From positions 1 to 64,000 of the forward strand of contig NZ_WBZC01000012.1 in assembly GCF_009017275.1 (NCBI RefSeq): a DNA stretch of 64,000 nt. Direction: 5' to 3'. The stretch is from Alkaliphilus pronyensis (GTDB lineage Bacteria > Bacillota > Clostridia > Peptostreptococcales > Natronincolaceae). Both the position numbers and the translations under genes were made by a program. Positions 17,242-28,809 of the stretch are shown one piece after another (position 1 is the stretch's first letter; each line of letters starts with the position of its first letter). The notes under the pieces are model-generated. The model was not told the origin of the DNA. It saw only the letters and a list, made by a program, of their open reading frames with translations, and did not search any database.

Positions 17242-18198
17242 TCACATAGCTATTTCTTCGCCTTTCCCTTGTTCTAAATCTTGCTTCTTGTCAGACACTT
17301 TATTTTCATGAAACTGTACTAAATCTTCATTGAAATCCTTATTCTCAGGTACATGTTTTGTGATGCAAAATCGATCACCATATTGTTCTCTAATTTGTTG
17401 TGAAAAAAAATGACCCTCTTCGTCATTGTCTAGACAGAGGATCATCTTCTTGATGTTTGGATATTTACTTTTGTAATAATCAATGGGCAAATAGGATGTG
17501 CCACCCATTGATAGCATATGGTGTTTAATAGGACTCACATTATGAAGCTTGATTAAAGTTAAATAACTCATTAGATCAATAGCACTTTCAAAGACAACAA
17601 GCGTATCATTACTGCCCTTTTTATGAAAGGGGTAAGTTTTATCTGAACCCCATAAGTCTTTTCTGAACTTCTTACTACCTGTCCCTCTAAGGCTGATAAA
17701 TCGTGGTTGTTTCTCTTTATCGTAACCTACAAAGACACAATTCTTTCTTTCATCTTCATACAGTTGCTTATTCTTCACAAATTCTTGGACAACAGCACTA
17801 TCTATCTTTCTTGTTTTAATGAGGTAGGCAAATATATGTTTATAGGTGCTATTTTTCTTTGGTGGTATGAGTTCGCCTTTCTCATCAATATCCTTTGGTG
17901 GTGGTTCAATAAAAGGCAGTTCATCATGGGTAATGCCTAATAATTCTTTAACAGACTCAACCCATGTTTTACCCTCTAGCTCCATAAGAAATTGTATGGC
18001 ACCGCCACCTTTTCCATGAGAAAACCAGTTCCACTTGCTACCATCTGCTTTGATGTATAGTCCACCAAAATGGGGAATCTTATAAGATCTAGGTGTCACT
18101 TTTTTAACATCGTATCCTCTGCTACTGGCTAAAGCAACAATGTTAATGCTACTGGCTTCTCTAATCTGTTCATCGGTAAATCGCTTTTCTTTATACAT
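17242..18198 (-). CDS. DUF3991/TOPRIM-domain protein
   Basis: 318 residues. An N-terminal primase-like zinc-free domain (about 1-110, with KADGSKWNWFSHGKGGGAIQFL) matches DUF3991. It is followed by a TOPRIM fold with the glutamate in LVVFESAIDLMSY near 200 and the acidic pair in KKMILCLDNDEEG near 255. This family accompanies relaxase and RadC-like genes on mobile elements and is thought to act in primer synthesis or strand processing after transfer. The DnaG-like zinc finger is missing. Confidence 0.8.
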   Translation of the reverse strand: MYKEKRFTDEQIREASSINIVALASSRGYDVKKVTPRSYKIPHFGGLYIKADGSKWNWFSHGKGGGAIQFLMELEGKTWVESVKELLGITHDELPFIEPPPKDIDEKGELIPPKKNSTYKHIFAYLIKTRKIDSAVVQEFVKNKQLYEDERKNCVFVGYDKEKQPRFISLRGTGSKKFRKDLWGSDKTYPFHKKGSNDTLVVFESAIDLMSYLTLIKLHNVSPIKHHMLSMGGTSYLPIDYYKSKYPNIKKMILCLDNDEEGHFFSQQIREQYGDRFCITKHVPENKDFNEDLVQFHENKVSDKKQDLEQGKGEEIAM

Positions 18199-18209
18199 GA
18201 CTCACCACC

Positions 18210-18926
18210 TTACAGTTCCAACTCATCTTCATCATCTATTGTCACAAGGTTTTCTTCACAAACAGATTGAAGATGAATAGGTTCATAGTTTGATTGATTT
18301 AATACATGCTTTGGTAGACACCCTTGATTAGCCATTGATGCGTAATTGTTTCCACCAATAAGAATATGGTCTATGACCCTTATATCTAGCGGATCGAACA
18401 CGTCAACGATTCTTTGAGTCACACTAATATCCTCACATGAGAATTTCAATGATGTACCTGGATGGTTATGAGATAAAATCATACCCGTACAATCATTAGT
18501 CACTGCAATTTTCAAAATATCCCTTGGCTTAACAATAGCCATATCAATAGTCCCCTCTGAAACAATCCTTGTTTCTATGATACTGTTACTATTATCTAAA
18601 AAAGCTACTATAAAGCGTTCTCTATCCTTCATGCCTTGTAGTAGCGATGAAAAGTATGCGCCTGCTTGACTAGGTGTTGTGAACCTTATACGTTCCTGAT
18701 TTTTTTGGAGTTTTAGTACGCCATAAGAAGCTATAAATTCATTTAGCATATTAATTTTTTTAAGCTGTCTTTCACTTGGTTCAATAACCATTGGGTGTTC
18801 AAGGATATTAAAGGGATTATGCTCTTTAGAATAACGCTTAATCTTTGTAATAGAAATCCCTGTTAAGTCCCTGAGACTCTTATAAAAAACTTCTGAACAC
18901 TCTATTCTTTTAGCCACTTCCACCAC
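18210..18926 (-). CDS. RadC-like JAB/MPN-domain protein
   Basis: 238 residues. The C-terminal half is a RadC/JAB metalloprotease-like domain with LSHNHPGTSLKFSCEDISVT, which supplies the His-x-His, Ser and Asp ligands of the JAMM motif (about residues 150-170). The N-terminal half is helical and may hold the helix-hairpin-helix remnant of RadC. Element-borne copies of RadC are common beside methylase-helicase giants and may serve recombination or anti-defence roles, which are not settled. It overlaps the preceding small gene by 17 bases, so the exact GTG start is uncertain. Confidence 0.8.
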   Translation of the reverse strand: MVEVAKRIECSEVFYKSLRDLTGISITKIKRYSKEHNPFNILEHPMVIEPSERQLKKINMLNEFIASYGVLKLQKNQERIRFTTPSQAGAYFSSLLQGMKDRERFIVAFLDNSNSIIETRIVSEGTIDMAIVKPRDILKIAVTNDCTGMILSHNHPGTSLKFSCEDISVTQRIVDVFDPLDIRVIDHILIGGNNYASMANQGCLPKHVLNQSNYEPIHLQSVCEENLVTIDDEDELEL

Positions 18927-19158
18927 CCTTTCCCTTTTGTTCAGTAACCATATTCAGTACAAATTCTTCTGCAATGTTTCTAAGGTCTGTTAACTTTGTC
19001 ATAACCGGTTCTGATAAATCGTAATGCTCTAAACTTAACAGAAATGACCGAATACCAACTAATGCTACAATATCTTTGATTATTTCTCTTTCATCTGGTG
19101 ATGGCCCAGTTAAATAATCAATGGCATCCATCACGGTTACTTTTTTATCATCCATCAT
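18910..19158 (-). CDS. Small acidic protein between methylase-helicase and RadC-like gene
   Basis: About 82 residues from ATG 19158, chosen because AAAGGAG lies 8 bases upstream; an earlier ATG at 19191 has no site. It is helical (LTDLRNIAEEFVLNMV) with a Gly-rich tail. The family is not recognised. It overlaps the RadC-like gene, so it belongs to the same operon. Confidence 0.55.
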   Translation of the reverse strand: MMDDKKVTVMDAIDYLTGPSPDEREIIKDIVALVGIRSFLLSLEHYDLSEPVMTKLTDLRNIAEEFVLNMVTEQKGKGGGSG

Positions 19159-19191
19159 CTTAATCGCTCCTTTCAATAATCTAACCATCAC

Positions 19192-22100
19192 CTACAATGC
19201 TTCACCATCGCTATACTCCTCTACTATCGAAGCTACTTCATTTACATCTTCATCACCTATAATCGTATCAGCTTCCTTATTCATATCCAATAAATGGTTC
19301 AATTCATTTTGACGTTTCAGTATGCGTTCCAGTGTTGATTGATGAGCAAATGGCTTTTCCCATTCTTCTTTTGCCTGATTCATATTACGTGTCAATTCCT
19401 CAATGGTCATTTCATGCTTTTCAATTCTCTTTTCAAAGGCTTCAAGAGTATTTTCTAACTTAATCATGTTGCCATGAGGACTATCAGAAAATCCAATAAA
19501 GTAAGTCTTATTACCATGTAAAGTCATGCCCTGTTCCATATGAAAAGGACTCTTGGTAATGGATAACTCAAAGCCTTTTAGATTACCAACAGTACGCGTC
19601 TCACCATCTTTCATGCCATTAAGAAGTGCTAACATGTATGTACCTGCCTTTTCTCTTTCATGAAAGACTTTACCTTCAATGGTTACTTTGAACTCTGTGG
19701 ATGTATCCATATCCCTTTTCTCAGTATCCTTTACAATACATTCAATGGCTTCTTCATGTCTTTTGATTTCTTGTGGATACCGATAGAAAAACCGATCTTC
19801 AAGAGAATACTTGTTACTATCATAAGCACCTTTTAAAAGAGTTAATCTAGAAACTTCATTATCCACTTCCATCTTTTCTTTAATCAGCGGATTACCTGTA
19901 GCAATAGCTTTTACCTCAGCATAGGACAATACTGTTTCATCAATATCCTCAGCACTTCTGGATACAGATTTAGAAGTCATGATCTGGGATATAAACCTCT
20001 GCTTATTCTCCACAAGCTGCCAGAGGTAAGAATCAAAAGTGGATTTGGTTACATACTTATAAATGTTAACTTCCTCATTTTCATTTCCCTGACGTAAAAT
20101 ACGACCTTCTCGTTGCTCCAAGTCTGCGGGACGCCAAGGGCAATCAAGGTGATGCAGAGCCACAAGTTTCGACTGTATATTTGTTCCTGTTCCCATTTTA
20201 GGCGTTGAACCGATAATGATTCGCTTATGACCACTACGCATATCAGCAAATAGACTTTCCCTTTGATGGTCACTCTTTGCATCATGGATAAAACAGATTT
20301 CCTCAGCAGGAATCCCTTTCTTAATCAGTTCTTCTTTAATATAGGGATATACTGAAAAACGCCCATCATTTGTAGGCGTTCCTGTATCAGAGAAGATAAT
20401 CTGTGTTCCTTTTACTTCACTGCTTTCCATGTATTCTTGATAGACTGCTTCTATACAGCGATTAACTTTTGAATCAGGGTCATTTGGTGCGTCAGGATCA
20501 AGGGTTCTTGGATCAAGTCCTAGAAGCCTTGCTTCATTGGTCACCTTTAGCATATTGTCTATTCTTGGGTCTATACCACCCCTTATATGTTCTGCTCTTT
20601 CTGCAAAAGAAGCCATCATTTCATCAATGTAATCATTACTCTCAGCTACTATCACCTTGGACTTACCACCCTTTAATTTAGGTACTGGAAGATTCAACAT
20701 GTCTGCTGTTTGTATGTCTGCCACATTCTTAAACATGGTCATAAGTTCAGGTAAATTAGTAAACTTAGCAAATCGATTCTTAATACGATAACCTGTTCCT
20801 TCAGGTGCAAGTTCTAGAGCTGATACTACTTCACCAAACTGTGCTGCCCAACTATCAAAGTGCTTTAATCCTCGGCTTTCCAGTTCCTTATTTTGAAGGT
20901 AGCGTTGCATAACGAATAACTCTGTCATGGAGTTGCTAATAGGTGTACCTGTAGCAAATACTACGCCTTTTTCGCCACCGTTAACCTCTTGAATGTATTG
21001 AGTCTTCATAAGCATATCACTAGCTTTCTTAGCTTTTGATTGCCCTACACCACCTACATTACGCATCTTAGAAAAAACTGCACAGTTCTTGTAATAATGA
21101 GCTTCATCCAAATAAATAGCGTCCACACCTAACTCCTCAAAGTTAATCACATTATCCTTTGGAGTATCATGTAAACGCTTAAGTTCAACTTCTAACTTTT
21201 TCTTTTCTGATTCCATCTGTTTTACTGACCAGTTCTGACCTTTTTCTGACTTGGACTGATCAATACCATGAATCAGGTCATTGATCTGTTTGTGTATCAT
21301 ATGCTCTTGTCGTTCAATGGATACAGGGATTCTCTCGAATTGACTATGACCGATAACAATGGCATCATAGCTACCTGTAGCAATTCTTGATACAAACCGT
21401 TGCCTGTTTTTCTTCTCAAAATCCTTCTTAGTGGTCACTAGTACATTGGCGTTAGGATAAAGCCTTAAAAACTCTGAACCAAAATCCTGTGTGATATGAT
21501 TAGGGACAACGAAGATAGCTTTTTTAAGTATCCCCATACGTTTCTGTTCCATACAAGAGGCAATCATCTCAAAGGTCTTCCCCGCCCCCACCACATGTGC
21601 TAGTAAAGTATTGCCACCATAAATGGTTCTCGCAATAGCGTTGACTTGATGAGGTCTTAGCTTAATATCAGGATTCATTTCAGGGAAGGTTAAATGACTA
21701 CCATCGTATTCCCTTAGTCTTATGTTATTAAAGTTTTGATTATAGAAATCTACATACTTCTTACGACGTTCAGGGTCTTTGAATATCCAATCTTTAAAAG
21801 CTTGTTTTACAAGGCTTTGCTTTTCTCTTGCAAGCATGGTCTCTTTTTTATTTAAGATATATTTTACTTTGTCCCCTTCTTCTACTCTATCTTTCACCGT
21901 TACATTTTTAAGGTTTAAAGTATCTTCAATTATATAATAAGCATTCATACGCCTTGTGCCAAAGGTTTCTTTGGCGGATACAGAATGTCCATCTAGCCCT
22001 TTACCATTGATGGTGTAAGAGGTGTTGTAATTATTATAGGATAAACAAATTTCATCCCTTGCACCTGTTCTGTTCTTATAGTAATTAGGGGTTTTAAGAA

Positions 22101-25100
22101 GTTCATAGATAAACTGTTCATAATCTTGATTGTCAATCCATGTAGTGCCAAGTCTTACGTCTATCTCACTGGCATCTAGGTCTTTAGGTTGCACCTTCTC
22201 TAATGCAGTCACATTGATTGCAAACAACTCAGGATTTATCTCTGCATAGACTTTAGCAAATTTCAGTTTTTCTCTGACATTACCTGATAAGTATTCATCG
22301 TATGTTTCATAGCCAATATAGGGATTGTTCTCATCGTACCTAACAGGATTTAAAAAGATTTCTCCATTAAGTTCATGAATAATGTCCTCTACATCCTCAT
22401 CATAAAGTTCTACCATATAGATCAGGTCAATTTCCCCTTTTTCATTTAATGACACTGATAAAGCATCTCTTGCAGTATCAACAGATGTGACCTTTTGATT
22501 AGGCTTGATGGTTTGCTTGGTAAAGATATCTGCCTTTGTGATTTTCTTATCTTCATCCATGACCTCTAGCGAACATAGAAGGGGATAATCATTGTCTTCT
22601 CGAAAGGCTTGCATATTGGTCTTAGAAGATATTGCACCATTCTTTTTCACAAAAGCATCATACTTTGAATTAAGGATTTCTTGTTTCTCTTTAAGAGCAT
22701 CAAGGGTACAGCCTTCTACTTGCATATTGATGATGTCCCTTGTAATCTCTCTTAACTCAATCATCCCTTTAATACGTTCTAACTTCTTACCTGTGATGTC
22801 TAGCTTTCTCATATGGCTGTTTTCACGGTAATAAAGGACATTATCCAAGTATGCATAGGTGTAATTCTTTACATTAGGATTAGCAGGTATTAAACCGTCT
22901 TCTTCTTCATCTTCACGGACTTCTCTTACATAAGGCTTTACCTCCCCCTCAATAGACCTAATAGCCCCATTTAATCCTTCTTCAAGGTTAAAGGTATCAT
23001 CCTGAATCATACAGGTAGTATAACGACTGTCTTCACCATACATCCTTGTATCAAAAATCATCTCACCTAAACACATATGAGGGTTGTCTAGGAAGTATTG
23101 ATTCATAGGTACGCCATTTTCATTCTCTCCTACCTTAAGCCAACTTGGATTCTTTACCGATAACCGCTCACGCTTTTGTAAGAATATAATATCCGTTGTT
23201 ACATCTGTTCCAGCCACTTCTTTAAAGGCTGTATTAGGTAAACGAATAGCACCTAGTAGTTCTGCCCTTTCTGCAATGTACTTTCTTACACGATCATCTG
23301 CTTTATCTAATGTGCCTTTAGATGTAACAAGAGCAATGACCCCATTAGGTCTGACTTTATCAAGGGTTTTTGCAATGAAGTAATCGTGAATGAGAAAATT
23401 ATGTTTGTTGTACTGCCTGTCATAAATCTTATAGTTTCCAAAGGGAATATTACCAACAGCTACGTCGAAGAAGTTATCCTTCATATTTGCTTTTTCATAA
23501 CCATTAATGGTGATGTTGGCATTTTGATAAAGTTGCTTTGCTATTCGACCTGATAGATCATCTAGCTCTACCCCATAGAGTTTAGAATCTGTCATGTTCT
23601 CAGGTAAATGAGAGAAGAAATTGCCTACACCCATACTAGGCTCTAGGATACTGCCACCAGTAAAGCCCAACTGATCTAAGGCATGATACATGGCTTTGAT
23701 AACTACGGGAGACGTGTAATGGGCATTTGGTGTAGATTCTCTGGCACTATTATATTCTTCTGGCGATAATAGTTTCTTTAACTCTTGGTACTCATTTGCC
23801 CATGAACTACTGTGGCTATCAAAAGCACTGGCAAGTCCACCCCATCCACTGTATTTAGCTAAAATACTTTGCTCCTCAGCAGTAGCCAGTCTATTTTCTT
23901 CTTCAATAACCTTCAATGTTTTAATGGCTTCAATATTCTGTTTATACTTAGTCTTTGCACCACCAATACCAATGCCATCTTCGGATTTGTAGCTATAATT
24001 GATTTTAGTCACTGTCTCTACTTTGCCCTCAAGATCATTTGATGATTCAATTGATGAAGGGGTCTCTTCATTTTGGGGTTCAATAACAACTTCCTTATCT
24101 GATTTTCTTTGAGTGCCTGTTTCTGCAATTTCTATATCTTCACTGATCTCACTGTTCATCAAAAATGTGTTGTTATAAACCATTGTTTCAATATGCTTAT
24201 AAGCTGCATCCCAAAGGTAACCATAAGTGCTATATGTGCCGTTCTCAAGTTTAGCTACTAGAAGATTATTGGTTGTGGTTTTGAACATGTAGTTTTCATC
24301 TTCTAGCTCAAAAGTAATGGTCTTTTTCATGAGTATGTCTTTTACAGACTGAACCTTTTCATCATCTGAATCGGTACTACTCAAAATATATTCTTGGATT
24401 CGTTCCTTCTCATCATTTAAATCAGGTACATGTTGTATCACTTTTAAATGCTCATTAGGGTTACTTAGAAAACCAACATTTCCATGTGATTCTTTTTCTT
24501 CACTTACTTCATCCTCTGGTATATCATTAGTGGTAACTAAATCTGTTTCAGTAGCTTTATAACTCTTAGCAATCTTAACATCTTCACCCGTATTATAAGG
24601 CTCTTTTATTTCCCCTTCTGCTGCCATTACTTCAAAGAGTTCTTCCTGCCATAAACTTTCCTTACCATCACTATCAAAGGTAATGCTTTCATTGTTGTAA
24701 TCTAGTAAATGTGCTTCTACTGGCATATATCCTTGAGATTCAATATTGCCTAACCATGTGCTTAGAAAATCATTAAGCTTTTCACTTAACTGAGGTGACC
24801 ATTTGTTATCTTCCAAATAGACCTCTTGATAAATCCCTAAGCTGTCTTGCTGAAAGGTTGCCGCCATAATGATTTCTCTTTCATGATCTATTATGAGTTC
24901 CATATTAGGGTCATACATCTGGTCACCGTTCTGGATAAAATAATGTCTCATAGCGATTCGATTATAATCTAATCGCTCAATAGTTAAGTCCATATAACCC
25001 TTAGATTTTAACTTTAGATAACTATAGCGTCCATTGATGATACCTGTAGCAAGAGTGGTTAAATAGTCATAGTTCTTCTGAAAAATTGATTTTTCTTTAT

Positions 25101-26832
25101 CTACATAATCAATACTTTTCGTGGCAATAGATTTAGACTCTGCTTCTCTCATTTCATCTATTTCATCAGGAATATCATAATCACCAAGTACTATAGATTC
25201 TTGTTCATCATTAAGTGGAGTTGGAATATCTCCTGTATCAGTTTTAACTTCTACATGACTTTCTTGTAAAATACGCTCTTGATTATATGCTTCGTCAAAT
25301 AGAGTAGGTTGCCTTTCAGTTTTAGGAGTAGGCGGTTCTTCACCTTTATATCGTGGTTTAAAGTAGTCACCACTTTTAATAAGCCTCTCAATTCCTTTAA
25401 CAGCTTTTGACCACGTTATTTTGATTTTTCGCCCATCATTGAGCCTAAGTCTTATACCTTTACTGTCATGATCTTGAAAACCTATAGTCTCAAATTTCTG
25501 AACAGATGGATCATTGATTATGCTATAAGAAAGCGTTCCACCACCTGTACCATATTCATTTTTAAGAAATTCAACCTTTTCTTTTGCTGTGGCTTTGCCT
25601 GCAAAGAAATCTACAATTCTCTGTTTACCATTTTGAAAACCACTTCCTCGATTAAGTTCATACCTAATCAGCTCATCATCTGAAATATCAGCCAAAACAA
25701 AAGAGCCATCATATGATGACTCCTTAGTTGGTGTTACCTCGCTTTGTAAATGATTTCGTGAAGGACTATTTCCTCTGCTGAGGTTCTTATCATCTCCCTG
25801 TGTTTGTAGCTCTCGTGAAAGTTCTGTGGGTTGGGAATGGGGTCGGTTTTCAACATTTGTTCCTGTAGCACTTCCATTCGCCCCTGTGCTTCTTCGTTGA
25901 CTTTCTCCATGATTTCCATCAGCGTTCCCTCTCCTCTTAGCAGGCTGTACCTGTGAGGATATTCTTCCTTTAGATAATTCATGGCTCTCATGCCGTACTG
26001 CCCTATTTCCTGATTGCTCCCCTCTACTTCTAGTACTGGTTCGAGAAAGCCCTGTGGATTCATTTTGTAATCCAGTTCGACTGGTTTCATGACTTGCACT
26101 CCTTTCTTTTTGAATAGCTTTTATTTCTCTTTCAATATCCCTCAGAATTGATTCCGATATGTTACTGACCACACTCCCTAGCCTAAAGATAAAAGGCTTC
26201 GAACTAAAATAGCTAATCACCTTAAACTCAGGTTCTACTTCCATACCACATCGTATAGCTGTCATATAGTAAATACTTTCTGTAAGTGTTACTCTAAATT
26301 GTTCTTTAACCTTTACTGGGTCAAAATTTGATAGTTGACTAGTTTGGATGTCCCTTTCAAAGCCACGATAAATCATTTGCTCCCACTTATCTAGTTCCAT
26401 TTCTGTGGCAAGTCTCAAATAATCAGCTACTGTATCAATAGGATACTCCTTTTTCAGCCGACTCAAAAGAAGTGGTGTTTTTTCTTTGTCCAGTTGCCAG
26501 AATACAGGATGGCTAAAACGATTCTCAACCCTCACTGTAGTATCTTTAATGTCGAAATAATTCTTTAAAGTTGGAAGGCTTTTGCTATTGTCAAAGACAG
26601 CTATGGATTTTGCACCTTTCTTAATCCAACGCCCTACTTTCTGATTCCATGTTTTCATATCGGCAACGAAAGTATCATCAGGTCTTTGAGCATAGATAAG
26701 AACTGCATCATCAAAAGTATGTTTGTACACTCTAGCATGGAAGGTTAAGAACTGCATCCATTCTTGACGGTCTTTCACAATCTCAGAAAGGGTATAGTCA
26801 TAAATATCCTTTACCTTGTCATATCGCTTCAA
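19192..26832 (-). CDS. Giant methylase-helicase (ArdC-like N-terminus, N6-methylase, SNF2 helicase)
   Basis: About 2546 residues from a TTG at 26832, which has AAAGGAGG 6-7 bases upstream; an ATG 51 bases earlier lies inside the ParB gene and lacks a site. The N-terminal 280 residues resemble the ArdC/LPD single-strand DNA-binding module ([12 protein letters not shown]-type start). Linkers of low complexity follow. An N6-adenine methylase-like domain has motif [13 protein letters not shown] near 1060 and motif [11 protein letters not shown] near 1127. A superfamily 2 helicase has HVVGAGKT near 1747, [10 protein letters not shown] near 1909 and [11 protein letters not shown] near 2241. Such proteins are widespread on Clostridia ICEs and plasmids and probably protect or remodel incoming DNA. 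Confidence 0.88.
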   Translation of the reverse strand: MKRYDKVKDIYDYTLSEIVKDRQEWMQFLTFHARVYKHTFDDAVLIYAQRPDDTFVADMKTWNQKVGRWIKKGAKSIAVFDNSKSLPTLKNYFDIKDTTVRVENRFSHPVFWQLDKEKTPLLLSRLKKEYPIDTVADYLRLATEMELDKWEQMIYRGFERDIQTSQLSNFDPVKVKEQFRVTLTESIYYMTAIRCGMEVEPEFKVISYFSSKPFIFRLGSVVSNISESILRDIEREIKAIQKERSASHETSRTGLQNESTGLSRTSTRSRGEQSGNRAVRHESHELSKGRISSQVQPAKRRGNADGNHGESQRRSTGANGSATGTNVENRPHSQPTELSRELQTQGDDKNLSRGNSPSRNHLQSEVTPTKESSYDGSFVLADISDDELIRYELNRGSGFQNGKQRIVDFFAGKATAKEKVEFLKNEYGTGGGTLSYSIINDPSVQKFETIGFQDHDSKGIRLRLNDGRKIKITWSKAVKGIERLIKSGDYFKPRYKGEEPPTPKTERQPTLFDEAYNQERILQESHVEVKTDTGDIPTPLNDEQESIVLGDYDIPDEIDEMREAESKSIATKSIDYVDKEKSIFQKNYDYLTTLATGIINGRYSYLKLKSKGYMDLTIERLDYNRIAMRHYFIQNGDQMYDPNMELIIDHEREIIMAATFQQDSLGIYQEVYLEDNKWSPQLSEKLNDFLSTWLGNIESQGYMPVEAHLLDYNNESITFDSDGKESLWQEELFEVMAAEGEIKEPYNTGEDVKIAKSYKATETDLVTTNDIPEDEVSEEKESHGNVGFLSNPNEHLKVIQHVPDLNDEKERIQEYILSSTDSDDEKVQSVKDILMKKTITFELEDENYMFKTTTNNLLVAKLENGTYSTYGYLWDAAYKHIETMVYNNTFLMNSEISEDIEIAETGTQRKSDKEVVIEPQNEETPSSIESSNDLEGKVETVTKINYSYKSEDGIGIGGAKTKYKQNIEAIKTLKVIEEENRLATAEEQSILAKYSGWGGLASAFDSHSSSWANEYQELKKLLSPEEYNSARESTPNAHYTSPVVIKAMYHALDQLGFTGGSILEPSMGVGNFFSHLPENMTDSKLYGVELDDLSGRIAKQLYQNANITINGYEKANMKDNFFDVAVGNIPFGNYKIYDRQYNKHNFLIHDYFIAKTLDKVRPNGVIALVTSKGTLDKADDRVRKYIAERAELLGAIRLPNTAFKEVAGTDVTTDIIFLQKRERLSVKNPSWLKVGENENGVPMNQYFLDNPHMCLGEMIFDTRMYGEDSRYTTCMIQDDTFNLEEGLNGAIRSIEGEVKPYVREVREDEEEDGLIPANPNVKNYTYAYLDNVLYYRENSHMRKLDITGKKLERIKGMIELREITRDIINMQVEGCTLDALKEKQEILNSKYDAFVKKNGAISSKTNMQAFREDNDYPLLCSLEVMDEDKKITKADIFTKQTIKPNQKVTSVDTARDALSVSLNEKGEIDLIYMVELYDEDVEDIIHELNGEIFLNPVRYDENNPYIGYETYDEYLSGNVREKLKFAKVYAEINPELFAINVTALEKVQPKDLDASEIDVRLGTTWIDNQDYEQFIYELLKTPNYYKNRTGARDEICLSYNNYNTSYTINGKGLDGHSVSAKETFGTRRMNAYYIIEDTLNLKNVTVKDRVEEGDKVKYILNKKETMLAREKQSLVKQAFKDWIFKDPERRKKYVDFYNQNFNNIRLREYDGSHLTFPEMNPDIKLRPHQVNAIARTIYGGNTLLAHVVGAGKTFEMIASCMEQKRMGILKKAIFVVPNHITQDFGSEFLRLYPNANVLVTTKKDFEKKNRQRFVSRIATGSYDAIVIGHSQFERIPVSIERQEHMIHKQINDLIHGIDQSKSEKGQNWSVKQMESEKKKLEVELKRLHDTPKDNVINFEELGVDAIYLDEAHYYKNCAVFSKMRNVGGVGQSKAKKASDMLMKTQYIQEVNGGEKGVVFATGTPISNSMTELFVMQRYLQNKELESRGLKHFDSWAAQFGEVVSALELAPEGTGYRIKNRFAKFTNLPELMTMFKNVADIQTADMLNLPVPKLKGGKSKVIVAESNDYIDEMMASFAERAEHIRGGIDPRIDNMLKVTNEARLLGLDPRTLDPDAPNDPDSKVNRCIEAVYQEYMESSEVKGTQIIFSDTGTPTNDGRFSVYPYIKEELIKKGIPAEEICFIHDAKSDHQRESLFADMRSGHKRIIIGSTPKMGTGTNIQSKLVALHHLDCPWRPADLEQREGRILRQGNENEEVNIYKYVTKSTFDSYLWQLVENKQRFISQIMTSKSVSRSAEDIDETVLSYAEVKAIATGNPLIKEKMEVDNEVSRLTLLKGAYDSNKYSLEDRFFYRYPQEIKRHEEAIECIVKDTEKRDMDTSTEFKVTIEGKVFHEREKAGTYMLALLNGMKDGETRTVGNLKGFELSITKSPFHMEQGMTLHGNKTYFIGFSDSPHGNMIKLENTLEAFEKRIEKHEMTIEELTRNMNQAKEEWEKPFAHQSTLERILKRQNELNHLLDMNKEADTIIGDEDVNEVASIVEEYSDGEAL

Positions 26833-26845
26833 GTCGTCCCTCCTT

Positions 26846-27874
26846 TCATAGCTCCATTTCTTCACCATTTGTATTAGCTTCAACTACTTCTGCCACCTTC
26901 AATGATTCATAATACATAGCCAATGCCTTATCAATGATGCTTATAACTTCTGATTCATCTTGGTCAGGCTTAAAATGTTTAACAAAGACCTTGCCCCAAT
27001 ACTTAGGTGGTTTAGATTTCTCATTCTTTTCTTTCTTTTCACCTTTAATAATGGCACTAGCTGAATCAAAGGTTAGTGGTGCTTTTTTATCTGCTCCACG
27101 TAAGTCCCTTGCCCTTTTCATATCAATCTTGAAGTTTTCTTCTGTAACAATAGCATGGACAATATCAAGGCTTTCTTCTCTTAAGTAAGAGAGGTCAACA
27201 CCTGCTCTGATAGCAATTTTACCTTCGTCTACTAATTCCTTAAATTCTTCGGGAAGTTTGGCTATACGAAGATAACGAGCTACACTATCTTTACCTAATC
27301 CGAACTCTTCTCCAACTTTTGATAAAGTTTTTGACTTGTTCGCCATTGGAGAACAAGTTGTATCTCCTAAGCTAGGTGATTTAGATAACTTCTCAATCTC
27401 TTCCAATAAGTCAGTTCTAAACCCTTGTTTCTTCATCGCTTCATGTCTAACTGCAATGACTGTTGCCCTTTCCGAATGAACCAAATCAGTAAATGATCTT
27501 TGCATTGTATTGGTTTCTGTAACAATCAATGTAGCTTCTTCCTCAGTTAATCCTTCCTTCACAACAGCAGGTATCTCTTTTAACCCAAGTATCTTACACG
27601 CTTCTACTCTGTTATGCCCACTTAAGATTTCAAACTTAAGTCTTTTTTTCCTTACAACAATCGGCACTATCACACCAAACTGCCTGATACTCTCAACCAT
27701 TTCATTAAGCCGTTCCCCTTCATACAATTTGAAGGGGTGGTTCTTAAATGGCACTAACTGCTCTATCTTAATCAAGTCTTGATTGAGGGTTTCCCTATTC
27801 TCTGCTTCGGGATTATAATCCTCTCCGAATATCGCCATAAATGGCTGAACTTTTTTTACTTCACCTTTACTCAA
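26846..27874 (-). CDS. parB: ParB-family partition protein
   Basis: 342 residues. The N-terminal ParB/Spo0J nuclease-like domain has LVPFKNHPF near 33, [21 protein letters not shown] near 75-95 and an ETNTMQRSF segment. The central helix-turn-helix is around [20 protein letters not shown] (about 185-205). The C-terminal part is Lys-rich. It starts at a TTG at 27874, overlapping the end of parA, with GAGGTG 7 bases upstream. Together with ParA it should stabilise the element by partitioning, or regulate it. The parS site is not identified. Confidence 0.9.
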   Translation of the reverse strand: MSKGEVKKVQPFMAIFGEDYNPEAENRETLNQDLIKIEQLVPFKNHPFKLYEGERLNEMVESIRQFGVIVPIVVRKKRLKFEILSGHNRVEACKILGLKEIPAVVKEGLTEEEATLIVTETNTMQRSFTDLVHSERATVIAVRHEAMKKQGFRTDLLEEIEKLSKSPSLGDTTCSPMANKSKTLSKVGEEFGLGKDSVARYLRIAKLPEEFKELVDEGKIAIRAGVDLSYLREESLDIVHAIVTEENFKIDMKRARDLRGADKKAPLTFDSASAIIKGEKKEKNEKSKPPKYWGKVFVKHFKPDQDESEVISIIDKALAMYYESLKVAEVVEANTNGEEMEL

Positions 27875-28664
27875 ATGACATCACCTCTTTTTTCAGCAAC
27901 TCTCTTGTGAATCTTTCATAAGCAATTGCCGCTTTATTCGTAGGCATATAGTCAATGATACTCTTACTTCTTGCGTTGGCTTCACCAACCTTTACTGACT
28001 TAGGTATCTTGGTTCTAAATACCTTGATATGCTCTCCATAAGAAGCTTCAATCATTTCTAGCATTTCTTGTGCAAGATTGGTTCGTTCATCAAACATGGT
28101 CAGTAGAATACCCTCAAAATCAATCTTTTTATTGATACGTTTCTTGATTTTAAATATGGTTTTTAGAAGTAACTCAAGACCCTTAGCTGATAGATATTCA
28201 GGTGTGGCAGGAATCAATACACTATCACAACTGGCTAATACATTCAGTGTCATTAAACCAAGAGAAGGCATGGCATCAAGTAGCACATAATCATAATCCT
28301 CTTTGATTTCATCAATAATGGCTTTAAGAATATACTCTCTACTCATAGCTGACACCAACTTGATTTCAATATCCGATAACAAGATACTGGCAGGTAGTAC
28401 ATCTACCCCTTCCCTATTAATAATGTACTCTTCCTTCTCAGGCAAATCCTCATCCATAATAATGCGTTCCATTAAATGATAAAGGGTCACATCCAACTTA
28501 TCAGGACTTTCAATACCAAAACAATCTGTCAAATTCGCTTGGTTATCACAATCCACAACCAACACCTTGTAACCCATATATTTTAAAATCGTCGCTACGT
28601 TTCTACACGTTGTACTTTTTGCAGTGCCACCTTTTTGACTTGCTACAGCTATCACTTTACTCAT
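27867..28664 (-). CDS. parA: ParA/Soj-family partition ATPase
   Basis: About 265 residues from ATG 28664 (GGAG 8 bases upstream; an ATG at 28670 is too close). The deviant Walker A AVASQKGGTAKSTT is near the N-terminus, followed by VLVVDCDNQANLTD (about 35-50) and YDYVLLDAMPSLG (about 120). It overlaps parB by 8 bases. It is a standard plasmid/ICE partition ATPase that oscillates on the nucleoid with ParB. It is separated from the recombinase by a strong terminator. Confidence 0.92.
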   Translation of the reverse strand: MSKVIAVASQKGGTAKSTTCRNVATILKYMGYKVLVVDCDNQANLTDCFGIESPDKLDVTLYHLMERIIMDEDLPEKEEYIINREGVDVLPASILLSDIEIKLVSAMSREYILKAIIDEIKEDYDYVLLDAMPSLGLMTLNVLASCDSVLIPATPEYLSAKGLELLLKTIFKIKKRINKKIDFEGILLTMFDERTNLAQEMLEMIEASYGEHIKVFRTKIPKSVKVGEANARSKSIIDYMPTNKAAIAYERFTRELLKKEVMSFE

Positions 28665-28705
28665 CTTCATATCTCCCTTCGATTTTGATGTTTTTTCTGA
28701 AAAAC

Positions 28706-28749
28706 AAAAGAGATAGGTATCTGATTATTAATCAAATCCTATCTCTTTT
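28706..28749 (-). terminator. Intrinsic terminator after the serine recombinase
   Basis: On the minus strand the 12-bp perfect stem AAAAGAGATAGG/CCTATCTCTTTT with a 20-base loop is followed by GTTTTT. It lies between the recombinase stop (28810) and parA, so parA needs its own promoter. A second small repeat CCTCTG/CAGAGG lies at 28769-28784. Confidence 0.8.
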
Positions 28750-28809
28750 GCTCTCTCTCATAAAGTCCTCTGAATCAGAGGTACTGTACGTTGACATGTC
28801 TATATTGAG

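Noticed and set aside
25734-26099. A 121-codon minus-strand frame inside the giant methylase-helicase gene.
   Set aside because: It overlaps a low-complexity linker of the giant protein in another frame and has no ribosome site.
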